Shown piece after piece: positions 17,384-25,444 of a stretch of 64,000 nucleotides of DNA. Numbering within the stretch: position 1 is the stretch's first letter; every line of letters begins with the position of its first letter. The stretch comes from Streptomyces tagetis. Lineage in GTDB: Bacteria; Actinomycetota; Actinomycetes; Streptomycetales; Streptomycetaceae. The notes beneath the pieces were generated by a model that did no database searches, was not told the origin of the DNA, and was given only the letters and a program-made list of their open reading frames with translations. The translations under genes and the position numbers were made by a program. The stretch lies in contig NZ_JAGPNL010000002.1 in assembly GCF_018069565.1 (NCBI RefSeq), positions 682,001 through 746,000 on the forward strand, read 5' to 3'.

Positions 17384-18775
17384 CTATTTTTCGCACTCCT
17401 TCCGGAAGTTTCGAAGAACCGGGCCGCCGTCAGGCGCCTCGGGCCGGCGCCGCCGGCCGCCCGCCGGCACCAGGACCGGGGCCAGGGCCGAGGCGACCGC
17501 GATACCGGCCGCCGACACCAGGGCCGTTGGAAGGGACCGGGTGGCGAGCGGCCCGGCCAGTGCCGCCCCCGCCGCGAAGCCGGTGATCTTCAGACTGGCC
17601 CCGGTCGTGAACACCTGGCCGCGCGACGCCGCCGGCGCCTCCCGGTGCCGGACCGCGAACAGAGCGGTGAGCTGGGGCCCCTCACCGGCGCCGACCACGA
17701 TCGCGGCGGCCACGAGGGCGGCCGGACCGCCCGTCGCCGCCAGGGCGAACCCGGCCCCCTGGACCAGGGCGCCGGCCCGCACCACCCCGTCGGGCGCCAC
17801 GGCGTCCGCGTACCGCGCGAACAGGGCGTTGGCCACCAGGGCGGACAGTGCGGCGCAGGCGAACAGCAGCGCGCCGCGCCCCGCCGAGCCGAGCGCGCGT
17901 TCCCCGAGCAGCGGCACGCAGGCGGTGAACATCCCCTGGGCCACGCAGCAGATCACCGAGGTCAGCGTCGCCCGCCCCAGCGGGGGCGAGCGCGCCACCA
18001 CCCGGAATCCGGCGGTGAGAAGGCCGGCCCCGCGGGCGGCGATCCCGCGCCCGGCGACCCCGCGCCCGGCGACCCCGCGGGCGGCACGGCCGTGGGAGGA
18101 GGCGCCGGGCCTACGCGGCCGGGATGACGCGGTGCCCTCGCGGAGAGGCCCGCCGGCCCCCCGCCCCCCGTCCCTTGCCCCCGTCCCCGTCCCCGTCCCC
18201 GTCTCCCGCCGGGGCAGGCACCACGCCGCCGGTATCGCCAGGGCGATCAGCGCGGCCGACACCCCCACCGCCGCCGGGGCCCCCGCAGCCTCCGCCACCA
18301 CCCCCGCCAGCGCCGGACCCGCCAGGCTCGCCACCCCGAACGACATGGCGTCCAGCGCGTTCGCCCGGGGCAGCCGGCCGCCCGGCACCACCCGGGGGAG
18401 CTGCGCGGTCCAGCCGCCCGACAGCGCGGGACCGAGCAGCCCCGTGACCACCGCGATCAGCAGGGTCAGCGCGAAGGGCAGGCGGCCGAGGGCGGCCAGC
18501 ACCCCCGTCACCCCCGCCGCGTACAGCAGCAGCGCGACGGCCAGCAGCCGGCCCGGACGGGACGCCGAGTCGAGCAGCGCGCCGATCACCGGCCCGCCCG
18601 CAGCCGCCGCGACCGTGACCGCCGCCAGCAGTGACGACGCCTCGGCCGCCGAGCCGGACAGCGCGAATCCGGCCAGCAGCAGCGCGGGCCCCGACATCTC
18701 GTCCCCGGCCCGTGCCGCCACCGCCCCCGTCAGATACGCGGTCAGGGGGTATCGCCGCGTCAGCCCTCCGGTCAT
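17384..18775 (-). CDS. MFS transporter
   Basis: 463 residues with about 12 hydrophobic segments in two halves separated by a long cytoplasmic loop (about 200-250) rich in Arg/Gly, where GVAGRG-type units repeat. The overall pattern (LIAVVTGLLGPALSGGWTA, ANALDAMSFGVASLAGPALA, GASLKITGFAAGAALAG) is that of the DHA1-like drug/metabolite exporter group. The substrate is unknown. It starts at ATG 18775, only 38 bases from the divergent CGNR regulator gene, suggesting regulator-exporter pairing. Confidence 0.85.
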   Translation of the reverse strand: MTGGLTRRYPLTAYLTGAVAARAGDEMSGPALLLAGFALSGSAAEASSLLAAVTVAAAAGGPVIGALLDSASRPGRLLAVALLLYAAGVTGVLAALGRLPFALTLLIAVVTGLLGPALSGGWTAQLPRVVPGGRLPRANALDAMSFGVASLAGPALAGVVAEAAGAPAAVGVSAALIALAIPAAWCLPRRETGTGTGTGARDGGRGAGGPLREGTASSRPRRPGASSHGRAARGVAGRGVAGRGIAARGAGLLTAGFRVVARSPPLGRATLTSVICCVAQGMFTACVPLLGERALGSAGRGALLFACAALSALVANALFARYADAVAPDGVVRAGALVQGAGFALAATGGPAALVAAAIVVGAGEGPQLTALFAVRHREAPAASRGQVFTTGASLKITGFAAGAALAGPLATRSLPTALVSAAGIAVASALAPVLVPAGGRRRRPEAPDGGPVLRNFRKECEK

Positions 18776-18793
18776 CCGCGAGACGCTGCGGAC

Positions 18794-18822
18794 GTAACGC
18801 AGAACGACGCAATATGCGTTAC
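18794..18822. promoter_or_regulatory. Inverted-repeat operator over the CGNR start codon
   Basis: Arms GTAACGCA (18794-18801) and TGCGTTAC (18815-18822) surround a third half-site ACGCA (18807-18811), giving also ACGCA-ATA-TGCGT. The right arm includes the CGNR start codon (18814). It lies in the 38-base divergent gap, so one site could control both genes. Confidence 0.65.
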
Positions 18823-19494
18823 ATTCCGACGGTGTCCCCGCTTCCCGCCGAACCCCCGCCCCGCGCCGAACCCCCGCCCCCGCCCCGCGACCCGCGCTCC
18901 GTCCGGCACTCCCCGGCGGCCACCGCCCGGCGCACCGCCGACCTCGTCAACGCGCTCGCCGACGAGACGGCGGGCCCCGGCGACATCGCCGCGCTCCTCC
19001 GCGCCCACGGCGAGAACGACCCCGTCGGCCTCACCCCGCACGACCTCGCCGGACTGCGGCAGGCCGCCGGCCGGCTCCGGGAGGTCTTCGCGGCCGGCAC
19101 CACCACCGACGCCGTCACCGTCCTCAACCGCCTCCTGCACGAGCACACCGGCCCGCTGCGGCTCACCTCCCACCGCGGCGCCTCCCCCTGGCACCCGCAC
19201 GTCGACCCCGACGACGACGCCCCCTGGCCCGAGTGGTTCCTCGCCTCGTCCTGCCTGGCACTGGCCGTCCTGGTCTGGACCCACCAGCGCCCGCCCGGCG
19301 GGATCTGCGCCGCCGACGGCTGCCCCCGGGTCTTCGTCAGCCAGGGCAGCGGCCGGGACCGCCGCTACTGCTCACGCCGCTGCGCGACCCGCGAGCGCGT
19401 CGCGGCCCACCGCCGCCGGCACTCCCCGGCCCAGGAGTCCGGACCGTCCGCCCACCCCCATCTACAGTGCTGTAGAAAACGTTCTGGAACTTGA
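18814..19494 (+). CDS. CGNR zinc-finger transcriptional regulator
   Basis: 226 residues from ATG 18814. An N-terminal Pro-rich stretch is followed by an ABATE-like domain (TADLVNALADETAGPGD to VLVWTHQRPPG) and a C-terminal CGNR-type zinc finger: CAADGCPRVFVSQGSGRDRRYCSRRC, with four Cys ligands and a basic helix after them. Proteins of this family are DNA-binding regulators, usually next to efflux or stress genes. The start lies within an inverted repeat, consistent with autorepression, and the transcript may be leaderless since there is no ribosome site. Confidence 0.85.
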   Translation: MRYIPTVSPLPAEPPPRAEPPPPPRDPRSVRHSPAATARRTADLVNALADETAGPGDIAALLRAHGENDPVGLTPHDLAGLRQAAGRLREVFAAGTTTDAVTVLNRLLHEHTGPLRLTSHRGASPWHPHVDPDDDAPWPEWFLASSCLALAVLVWTHQRPPGGICAADGCPRVFVSQGSGRDRRYCSRRCATRERVAAHRRRHSPAQESGPSAHPHLQCCRKRSGT

Positions 19495-19523
19495 TCACTG
19501 AGTACGGAGCGGACACGAGCAGG

Positions 19524-20459
19524 ATGACCCAACACCCCGACCACGCGGACACGTTCGCACAGGCCCGCCTGGCACTGGCGCGACGGGCGGGCGCCGTCAC
19601 CGAGGCCCGCTGGTTCTCCCTCACCGTCTTCGTGCTCATCATCGTCAACGCCGCCCTGCTGGGCGCCGAGACCTTCCGCGGACTGGCCGGGGAATGGCAC
19701 CAGTGGTTACGCCTCGGCGAGCACCTGTGCCTGGCCGCGTTCACCGTGGAACTGGCGCTGCGGCTGTGCGCGTACGCCGACCGCCCGCGCGCCTTCTTCC
19801 GCGATCCGTGGAACCTCTTCGACCTGGCCGTGGTGGCCTGCGCCTTCCTCCCCGTGGTGCGCGAGAACACCACCGTCCTGCGGCTGCTGCGCCTCGCGCG
19901 CGTGCTGCGCTCCGCCCGCTTCCTGCCCCAACTGCGCATCGTCATGGTGGCGGTGGTGCGCAGTGTGCCCGGCACCGCGAGCTTCCTGCTCGTCGGCACC
20001 CTGCTGATGTACGTCTACGCCATGGTCGGCTGGGTCTTCTTCGGCCGCGACGACCCGGAGCAGTACGGTTCGATCGGCCGCGCCGTGCTGACCCTCTTCC
20101 TGCTGATGACGCTGGACGGCCTCGGCGACGCCGTCCACGCGGGGCTCGCCATCTCCCGCTGGAGCATCTTCTACTACGCCTCCTACGTGCTGTTCGCCTC
20201 CTTCGTGCTGGTCAACGTGCTCATCGGGGTCGTCATCAGCTCCCTGGAGGAGGCCCGCGAGATCGAGCGGCGGCACGACCGCGACGCCGCCGTACGCTCC
20301 GGATCGCCCGAACCGGAGCTCAGGGCGCGCATCGCCGCCGCTCGGCACGCCCTCGACGAACTGGAGGCGAGCCTCGGCCGGCCCCCGCTGCCCGCCGCCC
20401 GCACCCGGGACCGCGCACCCGAACCGGACGGCACCCCCGGCGCCCCCCGGCCCGGCTGA
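19524..20459 (+). CDS. Voltage-gated cation channel (NaChBac-like, single domain)
   Basis: 311 residues from ATG 19524. Six transmembrane segments in the voltage-gated channel layout: S1 SLTVFVLIIVNAALLG, S2 near ALRLCAY, S3 DLAVVACAFLPVV, S4 LRLLRLARVLRSARFLPQLR with Arg every third residue, S5 SFLLVGTLLMYVYAMVGWVFF and S6 YASYVLFASFVLVNVLIGVVI. The pore loop reads LLMTLDGLGDA where NaChBac has TLESWAS, so the filter Glu is Asp and the Trp is missing. The C-terminal 80 residues are a charged coiled-coil-like helix and a disordered tail, as in tetrameric bacterial sodium channels. Ion selectivity cannot be read with certainty. Confidence 0.86.
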   Translation: MTQHPDHADTFAQARLALARRAGAVTEARWFSLTVFVLIIVNAALLGAETFRGLAGEWHQWLRLGEHLCLAAFTVELALRLCAYADRPRAFFRDPWNLFDLAVVACAFLPVVRENTTVLRLLRLARVLRSARFLPQLRIVMVAVVRSVPGTASFLLVGTLLMYVYAMVGWVFFGRDDPEQYGSIGRAVLTLFLLMTLDGLGDAVHAGLAISRWSIFYYASYVLFASFVLVNVLIGVVISSLEEAREIERRHDRDAAVRSGSPEPELRARIAAARHALDELEASLGRPPLPAARTRDRAPEPDGTPGAPRPG

Positions 20460-20477
20460 CCGCCCCCGCGCACGAGG

Positions 20478-20504
20478 GTGCGGCGGCTCGGCGAGCCGCC
20501 GCAC
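20478..20504. terminator. Bidirectional terminator, channel / acetylxylan esterase
   Basis: 12-bp perfect stem GTGCGGCGGCTC with GAGCCGCCGCAC around a 3-base loop, between convergent gene ends. Confidence 0.8.
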
Positions 20505-20529
20505 CACGGGACCGGTCGGTCGTTCCCCC

Positions 20530-21531
20530 TTACGTGGCGGTGCAGGTGACGGTGGGCCAGGTCCAGGTGCCGTTGGTCTGGATGGTGACGCCCCAGTTGT
20601 TGCCGTTGCCGTTGGGTTTGGCGGTGAGGACCTGTGCGCTGGGGTAGCTCGCCGAGATGTTCCAGGTGGCGATGATCTTCTCGGGGGAGGGGACGTTCAT
20701 GGTGACGGTCCAGTTGGAGGAGCCGCTGACGGAGACGTTGAGGTTGTAGCGGTCGCTCCACTGCTGTCCGGCGGAGAGGGTGGCGGTGCAGCCCCCACCG
20801 CCGCCACCGCCACCCCCGTCTCCGCCGCCGGGACCGCCGCCGTCGGGGGCGACGGCGCGGCCGGTCTGCGGCGAGATCATGCCGGAGCACAGGCCCTTGC
20901 CGGCCAGCACCTGGGCGATGCGCGGGATCGCCTCCAGGGTGTTGGCGGGCCATTCGTGCATGAGGACGACCTGCCCGTTGCCGAGCCGGGAGACGGCCTG
21001 GACGATGGCGTCGGTGCTCGCGCCGTTCCAGTCCTGCGAGTCGACGTCCCAGAGCACCTCGGTCAGCCCGTACTTGGCCTCGACGGACCGCAGCGTCGCG
21101 TTGGTCTCGCCGTAGGGCGGGCGGAAGAGCCTCGGCGTGCCGCCGCCCGCCGAGGAGATCGCCTGCTGGGTGCGGGAGATCTCCGAGTCCATCTGCGCCT
21201 GGCTCTGCTGGGTCAGGTGCGGGTGCGTGTAGCTGTGGTTCCCGACCCACATGCCCGCGTCCACCTGCGCCCGTACCTGGGCCGGGTAGGACGCGGCGTA
21301 CTGGCCCTGGTTGAACATGGTGGCCCGCAGCCCGTTCTGCCGCAACGCGCTGAGCAGCGCGGGCGTCTGACCGCCGTTCGGGCCGTCGTCGAAGGTGAGG
21401 CCGACGTACCCGGAGCAGGCCGCGGCCCGAGCCGGGCCCGCGTCGGCGACGACGGTGCCCGCGACGGCCAGCGCGGCGGCGGCCAGGGTCATGACGAGGG
21501 AACGCAGCGACGGTCGTGCTCTGGTGCCCAT
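20530..21531 (-). CDS. axeA: Secreted CE4 acetylxylan esterase with carbohydrate-binding module
   Basis: 333 residues, AAGGAGG upstream of ATG 21531. Signal peptide (about 1-37, cleavage after ARA), NodB/CE4 deacetylase domain (about 38-230) and a C-terminal xylan-binding module ([10 protein letters not shown] to TVTCTAT) joined by a Gly linker. CE4 motifs: TFDDGP with the metal/catalytic Asp pair, HSYTHP with metal His residues, and RPPYG. It removes acetyl groups from xylan so that xylanase can act. It starts 19 bases after the GH11 gene stop, the same order as xlnB-axeA of S. lividans. Its terminal 278 bases are identical to those of the xylanase gene. Confidence 0.92.
   Translation of the reverse strand: MGTRARPSLRSLVMTLAAAALAVAGTVVADAGPARAAACSGYVGLTFDDGPNGGQTPALLSALRQNGLRATMFNQGQYAASYPAQVRAQVDAGMWVGNHSYTHPHLTQQSQAQMDSEISRTQQAISSAGGGTPRLFRPPYGETNATLRSVEAKYGLTEVLWDVDSQDWNGASTDAIVQAVSRLGNGQVVLMHEWPANTLEAIPRIAQVLAGKGLCSGMISPQTGRAVAPDGGGPGGGDGGGGGGGGGCTATLSAGQQWSDRYNLNVSVSGSSNWTVTMNVPSPEKIIATWNISASYPSAQVLTAKPNGNGNNWGVTIQTNGTWTWPTVTCTAT
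20534..20811. repeat. 278-bp perfect direct repeat, copy 1 (CBM of esterase)
   Basis: Identical base for base to 21553-21830. It encodes the binding module and part of the Gly linker. Identity at silent positions points to recent gene conversion or duplication. Confidence 0.92.
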
Positions 21532-21550
21532 GCCGGGGTCCTCCTTCGCA

Positions 21551-22567
21551 TCAGGTGGCGGTGCAGGTGACGGTGGGCCAGGTCCAGGTGCCGTTGGTCT
21601 GGATGGTGACGCCCCAGTTGTTGCCGTTGCCGTTGGGTTTGGCGGTGAGGACCTGTGCGCTGGGGTAGCTCGCCGAGATGTTCCAGGTGGCGATGATCTT
21701 CTCGGGGGAGGGGACGTTCATGGTGACGGTCCAGTTGGAGGAGCCGCTGACGGAGACGTTGAGGTTGTAGCGGTCGCTCCACTGCTGTCCGGCGGAGAGG
21801 GTGGCGGTGCAGCCCCCACCGCCGCCACCGCCGCCACCGCCACCGCCGCCGCCCCCTCCGCCACCGGAGCCGGACTCGCCCACCGTGATGCTGGAACTGC
21901 CGCTGCTCTGGTAGCCCTCGGTGGCGAGGATCATGTAATTGAAGCTGCCCAGGGACATGCCGTTGCGGGCCCAGGCGTCGAAGTGGTTGCCGCTGCTGAT
22001 CGTGCCGCCGGTCCGCTTCGCCTGGCGCACGCTCCAGTACTGCTTGAACGTCCGCGTGCCCTCGATGGAGGGGGCGTTGACCCGGGTCGTCTCGTAGATG
22101 TCGTACGTGCCGCCGTCGCTGGTGACGGTGCCCTTGTACGTGCCCGTGGGCCGGTAGGTGCCCCAGTTGTCGACGACGTAGTACTCGATGAGCGGGTTGG
22201 TCGTCCAGCCGTACAGCGTCAGGTACGCGTTGCCGGACGGGTTGAAGCTGCCGGAGTACGTGACGTTCTTGCGTCCGCCGGTGCTCCAGCCCTTGCCGGC
22301 CACGAAGTTGCCGGTGTTGTTCCACGAGGTGCTGTAGCTGCCGCCGGAGCCCATGTTCATGGAGACGGTGCCCTGGCTGTCGGTCCAGAAGGAGTAGTAG
22401 TAGCCGTTGTCGGTGCCGGTCTGGTTCGTCGTGACGACGGTGTCGGCGGAGGCCGTGCCCGGCAGGAGCATCGCGGCCAGGGCGGCGAGCGCGATGGCCC
22501 ACGCGGAGCGGACCAGCAGCCTGGTACGGCCCCGTCCGGGGCTTCTGGGACGTGCGAGCGGGTTCAT
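21551..22567 (-). CDS. xlnB: Secreted GH11 endo-1,4-beta-xylanase with binding module
   Basis: 338 residues, AAGGAGGAAG upstream of ATG 22567; the frame is open further upstream but without a ribosome site. Signal peptide about 1-40 (cleavage after TASA), GH11 jelly-roll domain about 41-230, an uninterrupted poly-Gly linker, and a C-terminal xylan-binding module (CBM2-like; family assignment tentative). Catalytic glutamates: nucleophile E128 in [11 protein letters not shown] and acid/base E217 in [12 protein letters not shown]. It hydrolyses the xylan backbone and is co-transcribed with the esterase gene. Candidate operators with CGAAA half-sites lie upstream. Confidence 0.95.
   Translation of the reverse strand: MNPLARPRSPGRGRTRLLVRSAWAIALAALAAMLLPGTASADTVVTTNQTGTDNGYYYSFWTDSQGTVSMNMGSGGSYSTSWNNTGNFVAGKGWSTGGRKNVTYSGSFNPSGNAYLTLYGWTTNPLIEYYVVDNWGTYRPTGTYKGTVTSDGGTYDIYETTRVNAPSIEGTRTFKQYWSVRQAKRTGGTISSGNHFDAWARNGMSLGSFNYMILATEGYQSSGSSSITVGESGSGGGGGGGGGGGGGGGGGGCTATLSAGQQWSDRYNLNVSVSGSSNWTVTMNVPSPEKIIATWNISASYPSAQVLTAKPNGNGNNWGVTIQTNGTWTWPTVTCTAT
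21553..21830. repeat. 278-bp perfect direct repeat, copy 2 (CBM of xylanase)
   Basis: Second copy of the repeat at 20534-20811, offset by 1019 bases in the same orientation. Divergence starts in the Gly-linker codons. Confidence 0.92.
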
Positions 22568-23103
22568 GAGCGTGCTTCCTCCTTGCAGCGGGTGCCGGTG
22601 GAGACGGGCAGCGCGAGACGCCCCGGGGGCGGCAGGCGACGGACACGACGCGGACCGCGCGGACCGGCGTCGCGGGAGAACGGGGAAACGGCGGAGCGGG
22701 GGGAGCGCGGGGGAGAGCGGGGAGAGCGGGGCAGAGCGGCGGAGGACGCGGAGGAACCGGCCGGGCCGGGTCCTGCCGACGGCGACCAGTGTTGGTCTGT
22801 CCCCGTCAAGCGTCAATGCTTTCGGTAAATGTTTCGAATGATTCGGTGGACCGGAGGAGTCGCCCGGGTGGGTTCCGGCCAGTCGGATTAGGGGGAGGCG
22901 GTGCGGGTGGTGGCGGACGTACCCGGCGCTCGCGCCCGGGATGCGCCCCGTCTCGTAAGCCTCTCCCGGGCGAAACTTTCGATGATTTTCCGGAGGGAAG
23001 GGTGGACCTGAGGTTCCCGGGGGGTCCCCGGAGCCGTAGTAGGCTCCCCGACCACGAGGCTCCCGGGGTGCGCCGGGGCCGGTGATCCGCGGGGGAGTGG
23101 CGT
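22568..23103. promoter_or_regulatory. Xylanase promoter region with CGAAA operators
   Basis: No gene is supported in these 536 bases. On the minus strand, 22848-22810 reads CGAATCATTCGAAACATTTA, CCGAAAGC and then two overlapping TTGACG hexamers, a likely promoter of the xylanase operon about 240 bases before the ATG. A perfect palindrome CGAAACTTTCG lies at 22971-22981, closer to the divergent GtrA-like gene. Palindromes CGAA-N-TTCG are known operator elements of Streptomyces xylanase genes. Confidence 0.55.
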
Positions 23104-23559
23104 GTGGTGCGGCTGAAGGCGTCCCCGGCCGTTTCCGCCGGCGCCGGACGGCGGCTGCCGTGGTCGCGGGAGGTCGGCTGGTTCGTCGTCGTCGGCGTCG
23201 CGTCCACCGCCGGGCAGGCCCTCCTGTACTGGCTGCTGCGGGCCTGGTGGCCCCCGGCCGCGGCCAACCTCGCCTCGCTGCTGGTACTGACGGTGCTCAA
23301 CACGGAGGCGAACCGCCGGCTGACCTTCCGGCACGCCGAGGCGTCGGCCGCCCGCGCCCACCTCGGGGCCGGTGGCCTCTTCCTGCTCGGCTACCTGGTC
23401 ACCTCCGGGGCGGTGCTCGGCTTCCGGCACGCCGTCCCGCAGGCGTCCCCGGCGGCCGAGACCCTCGTCCTCGCCGCCACCTCGGTCCTGGTCACCGTGG
23501 TCCGCTTCACCGTCCTGCGGCTGGCCGTCTTCAGGGGGCCCGCGCGCGAAGGCGGCTGA
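23104..23559 (+). CDS. GtrA-like four-helix membrane protein
   Basis: 151 residues from GTG 23104 (GGGGGAG upstream). Four hydrophobic segments ([82 protein letters not shown]) and the conserved NxxxNRxxTF motif of the GtrA/DPMS-like family. Such proteins are thought to help move lipid-linked sugars across the membrane in wall glycopolymer synthesis. There is no glycosyltransferase next to it, so the partner is unknown. Confidence 0.82.
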   Translation: MVRLKASPAVSAGAGRRLPWSREVGWFVVVGVASTAGQALLYWLLRAWWPPAAANLASLLVLTVLNTEANRRLTFRHAEASAARAHLGAGGLFLLGYLVTSGAVLGFRHAVPQASPAAETLVLAATSVLVTVVRFTVLRLAVFRGPAREGG

Positions 23560-23607
23560 GCCGCGTACACCCCCGGCGGCCGAGGTGCGTGAACGGAGCC
23601 GATGCGC

Positions 23608-23613
23608 TACAGT
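23608..23613 (+). promoter_or_regulatory. Possible -10 element of the tRNA-like gene
   Basis: TACAGT matches TANNNT and would start transcription about 35 bases before the tRNA 5' end. No good -35 hexamer is visible, so this is weak. Confidence 0.25.
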
Positions 23614-23655
23614 CGATCTTGTTCGAACGGCCGCGAGGCCGGGGAGAACGGACAC

Positions 23656-23728
23656 GCGTTGGTCGTCTAAGGAAAGACGCCCCACTTCCTGTGGGGAAAT
23701 GCAGGTGCAAGGCCCGCCCAGCGCTCCA
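23656..23728 (+). tRNA. Non-canonical tRNA-Gly(UCC)-like gene with encoded CCA
   Basis: A full cloverleaf can be folded by hand. Acceptor stem 23656-23662 (GCGTTGG) with 23718-23724 (CCAGCGC), one G-U. D arm GTCT-AAGGAA-AGAC (23665-23678). Anticodon arm CCCCA-CTTCCTG-TGGGG (23680-23696), anticodon UCC at 23687-23689. T arm GCAGG-TGCAAGG-CCCGC (23701-23717) with one A-C mismatch. Discriminator U73 (23725), then CCA. G1-C72, C2-G71, C35, C36 and U73 are the bacterial glycine identity elements. Oddities: G in place of U55, pyrimidine 37, a 6-base D loop and a weak T stem. A strong terminator follows 4 bases later. It may not serve normal translation, or may be decaying. Confidence 0.75.
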
Positions 23729-23731
23729 CAC

Positions 23732-23767
23732 GAAGCCCCCGTCCCGGGACACCGGGACGGGGGCTTC
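23732..23767 (+). terminator. Strong hairpin terminator of the tRNA-like gene
   Basis: 16-bp perfect stem GAAGCCCCCGTCCCGG / CCGGGACGGGGGCTTC with a GACA loop and a following TCCTCGT, directly after the CCA end. Its upstream neighbour being the cloverleaf supports a short independent transcript. Confidence 0.88.
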
Positions 23768-23777
23768 CTCGTGCACC

Positions 23778-23933
23778 CCGGGACGGCGGCGTAGGCGTCG
23801 CCGGCGGCCACGTCGGCGGGGTAGTGGTCCGTCCCGCCCGGCCAGTGGTTCCGGATGCGGGCCGAATGCGGTACCGAGGTGTCGAACGTCCGACGCGCCG
23901 GGGGGAGCCGGGCGCCGTCGCGGGGTCGGTCAT
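23778..23933 (-). pseudogene. Truncated, frameshifted DUF574 SAM-methyltransferase
   Basis: The minus strand encodes the N-terminus of a DUF574-type (SAM-dependent methyltransferase) protein. ATG 23933 begins MTDPATAPGSPRR; then, in another frame, TFDTSVPHSARIRNHWPGG, TDHYPADVAAGDAYAAVPG follows, the family's typical opening. A frameshift near 23890 separates the two parts and the similarity stops after about 50 residues, at the tRNA terminator. The remaining 200 or so residues are missing, so this is a remnant. Confidence 0.65.
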
Positions 23934-24238
23934 GGGGTCCGCCTGTCTCTTCGCCGGGAACAGGTGATCCGGTCAACGTACGGACGGACGGCCCGGTGCC
24001 GTAAGACGGTTGACGTCCCGCGATGCCCCGGGGGCGTCGCGCGGCGGGTGGGGCGACGGCCCCGAGCACGGGCGCGGGCGGCAGGCGTGACCGAGGTCTC
24101 CCGGGGCATCGGGGCAGGTGGGGACGGTGGCCGTCGGGATGGTCCGTCCCCGTGTGAGGATGGAGGTCCGGCGGTTGCCGGCGCGCGTGCGCGGAGCCAA
24201 GGGCGCAGGCGCGAGCCGCGGAGAAAGGGTGACACCTG
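23934..24238. other. Intergenic region upstream of msrA
   Basis: 305 bases without a supported gene. It should hold the msrA promoter; no motif stands out. Confidence 0.5.
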
Positions 24239-24751
24239 ATGACTGAGCGTACGCAGCGGGCCCTGCTGGCGGGCGGCTGCTTCTGGGGCATGCAGGAGCT
24301 GGTCCGCAAGCAGCCCGGCGTCCTGTCCACCCGGGTCGGATACAGCGGCGGCGAGCTGCCCCACCCCACCTACCGGCACCACGACGGGCACGCCGAGTCG
24401 ATCGAGATCGTCTTCGACCCGGCCGCGACCGACTACCGGGCGGTCCTGGAGTTCTTCTTCCAGATCCACGACCCGACCACCCGCGACCGGCAGGGCAACG
24501 ACATCGGGTCGAGCTACCGGTCCGCGATCTTCCACCTCGACGACGAGCAGCGCCGCGTCGCCGAGGAGACCATCGCCGACGTCGAGGCGTCCGGGCTCTG
24601 GCCGGGGCCGGTGGTCACCGAGGTCGAGCCGGCCGGTGAGTTCTGGGAGGCCGAGCCCGAGCACCAGGACTACCTCCAGCGCTACCCGAACGGCTACACC
24701 TGCCACTTCCCCCGCCCCGGCTGGCGCCTGCCGAAGCGGCAGGAGGTCTGA
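24239..24751 (+). CDS. msrA: Peptide-methionine (S)-S-oxide reductase MsrA
   Basis: 170 residues, AAGGGTG upstream of ATG 24239. The active site GCFWGM places the catalytic Cys at residue 14; other family blocks are [34 protein letters not shown] and SSYRSAIF. It reduces methionine-S-sulfoxide in oxidised proteins, using thioredoxin. Recycling Cys residues near the C-terminus are not apparent, so it belongs to the shorter class. It converges on the VKOR/nar operon. Confidence 0.96.
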   Translation: MTERTQRALLAGGCFWGMQELVRKQPGVLSTRVGYSGGELPHPTYRHHDGHAESIEIVFDPAATDYRAVLEFFFQIHDPTTRDRQGNDIGSSYRSAIFHLDDEQRRVAEETIADVEASGLWPGPVVTEVEPAGEFWEAEPEHQDYLQRYPNGYTCHFPRPGWRLPKRQEV

Positions 24752-24805
24752 GCCGCACCCTCCGGCCGGCCCGGGTCCCCCACCCACCCCGGCCGGCGGG
24801 CCCGG

Positions 24806-25444
24806 CTACAGCAGCCCGCTCCAGTACGACCAGAAGCGGGTCAGCACCAGCAGGGCGATCACCCCGTACCAGCCGGTGAGCAGCAGAGCGTGGGTGTCCC
24901 GCACCAGGACCCGCACGCCCGGGGGCGCCCGCAGCAGCCCGTGCTCCAGGCAGTGCAGGGCGAGGAACCAGAAGAGGGCGATGGTCACCACCCACACCAC
25001 GACGCAGTAGGGGCAGAGCTTGTTCAGCTCGTACAGCGACTGCCAGAGCAGCCAGTGGACGAACACCACGCCCACCAGCGCGCCCCCGGCCAGAGCGCGC
25101 CACATCCACGGGCGCAGCCGCGTCCCCGCGAGGACGGCCACGCCCACCGCGGCGACGACGGCGAACGCGGACAGGCCCAGCACCATGTTGGGGAAGCCGA
25201 ACAGGCTCCCCTGCGGGCTGGACATGACCCCGCCGCAGCTCACCACCGGACTGATGTCGCACGAGGGCCGGTAGGCCGGATCGCGCAGCATCCGCCAGTC
25301 GTCCACCGTGAGCCGGAACGAGGCGTACCAGCCGACGATCCCGGCGAACAGCAGCACCAGTCCGGTCCGCCGGCCCGCCGCCACCGAGGCCGCGGCCGGC
25401 GCCTTCGCCGCGGGGTCCGCCACGGCCGGCTCCGGCCCGCTCAC
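24806..25444 (-). CDS. VKOR-family membrane protein coupled to narI
   Basis: 212 residues, starting at GTG 25444 that overlaps the narI stop (GTGA). About five transmembrane helices and the vitamin K epoxide reductase pattern: CDISPVVSCGG (first Cys pair, loop), FPNMVLGLSAF and the CxxC redox centre LNKLCPYCVVVW. Bacterial VKOR proteins reoxidise DsbA-like thiol oxidases and pass electrons to quinone. As the last gene of narGHJI it probably shares the operon transcript; a link to nitrate respiration or to disulfides in the exported copper proteins nearby is possible but unproven. Confidence 0.87.
   Translation of the reverse strand: MSGPEPAVADPAAKAPAAASVAAGRRTGLVLLFAGIVGWYASFRLTVDDWRMLRDPAYRPSCDISPVVSCGGVMSSPQGSLFGFPNMVLGLSAFAVVAAVGVAVLAGTRLRPWMWRALAGGALVGVVFVHWLLWQSLYELNKLCPYCVVVWVVTIALFWFLALHCLEHGLLRAPPGVRVLVRDTHALLLTGWYGVIALLVLTRFWSYWSGLL

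Noticed and set aside
22567..22816. N-terminal extension of the xylanase to position 22816
   Set aside because: No ribosome site there; AAGGAGG and a signal peptide fit the start at 22567, and the extension overlaps the promoter.
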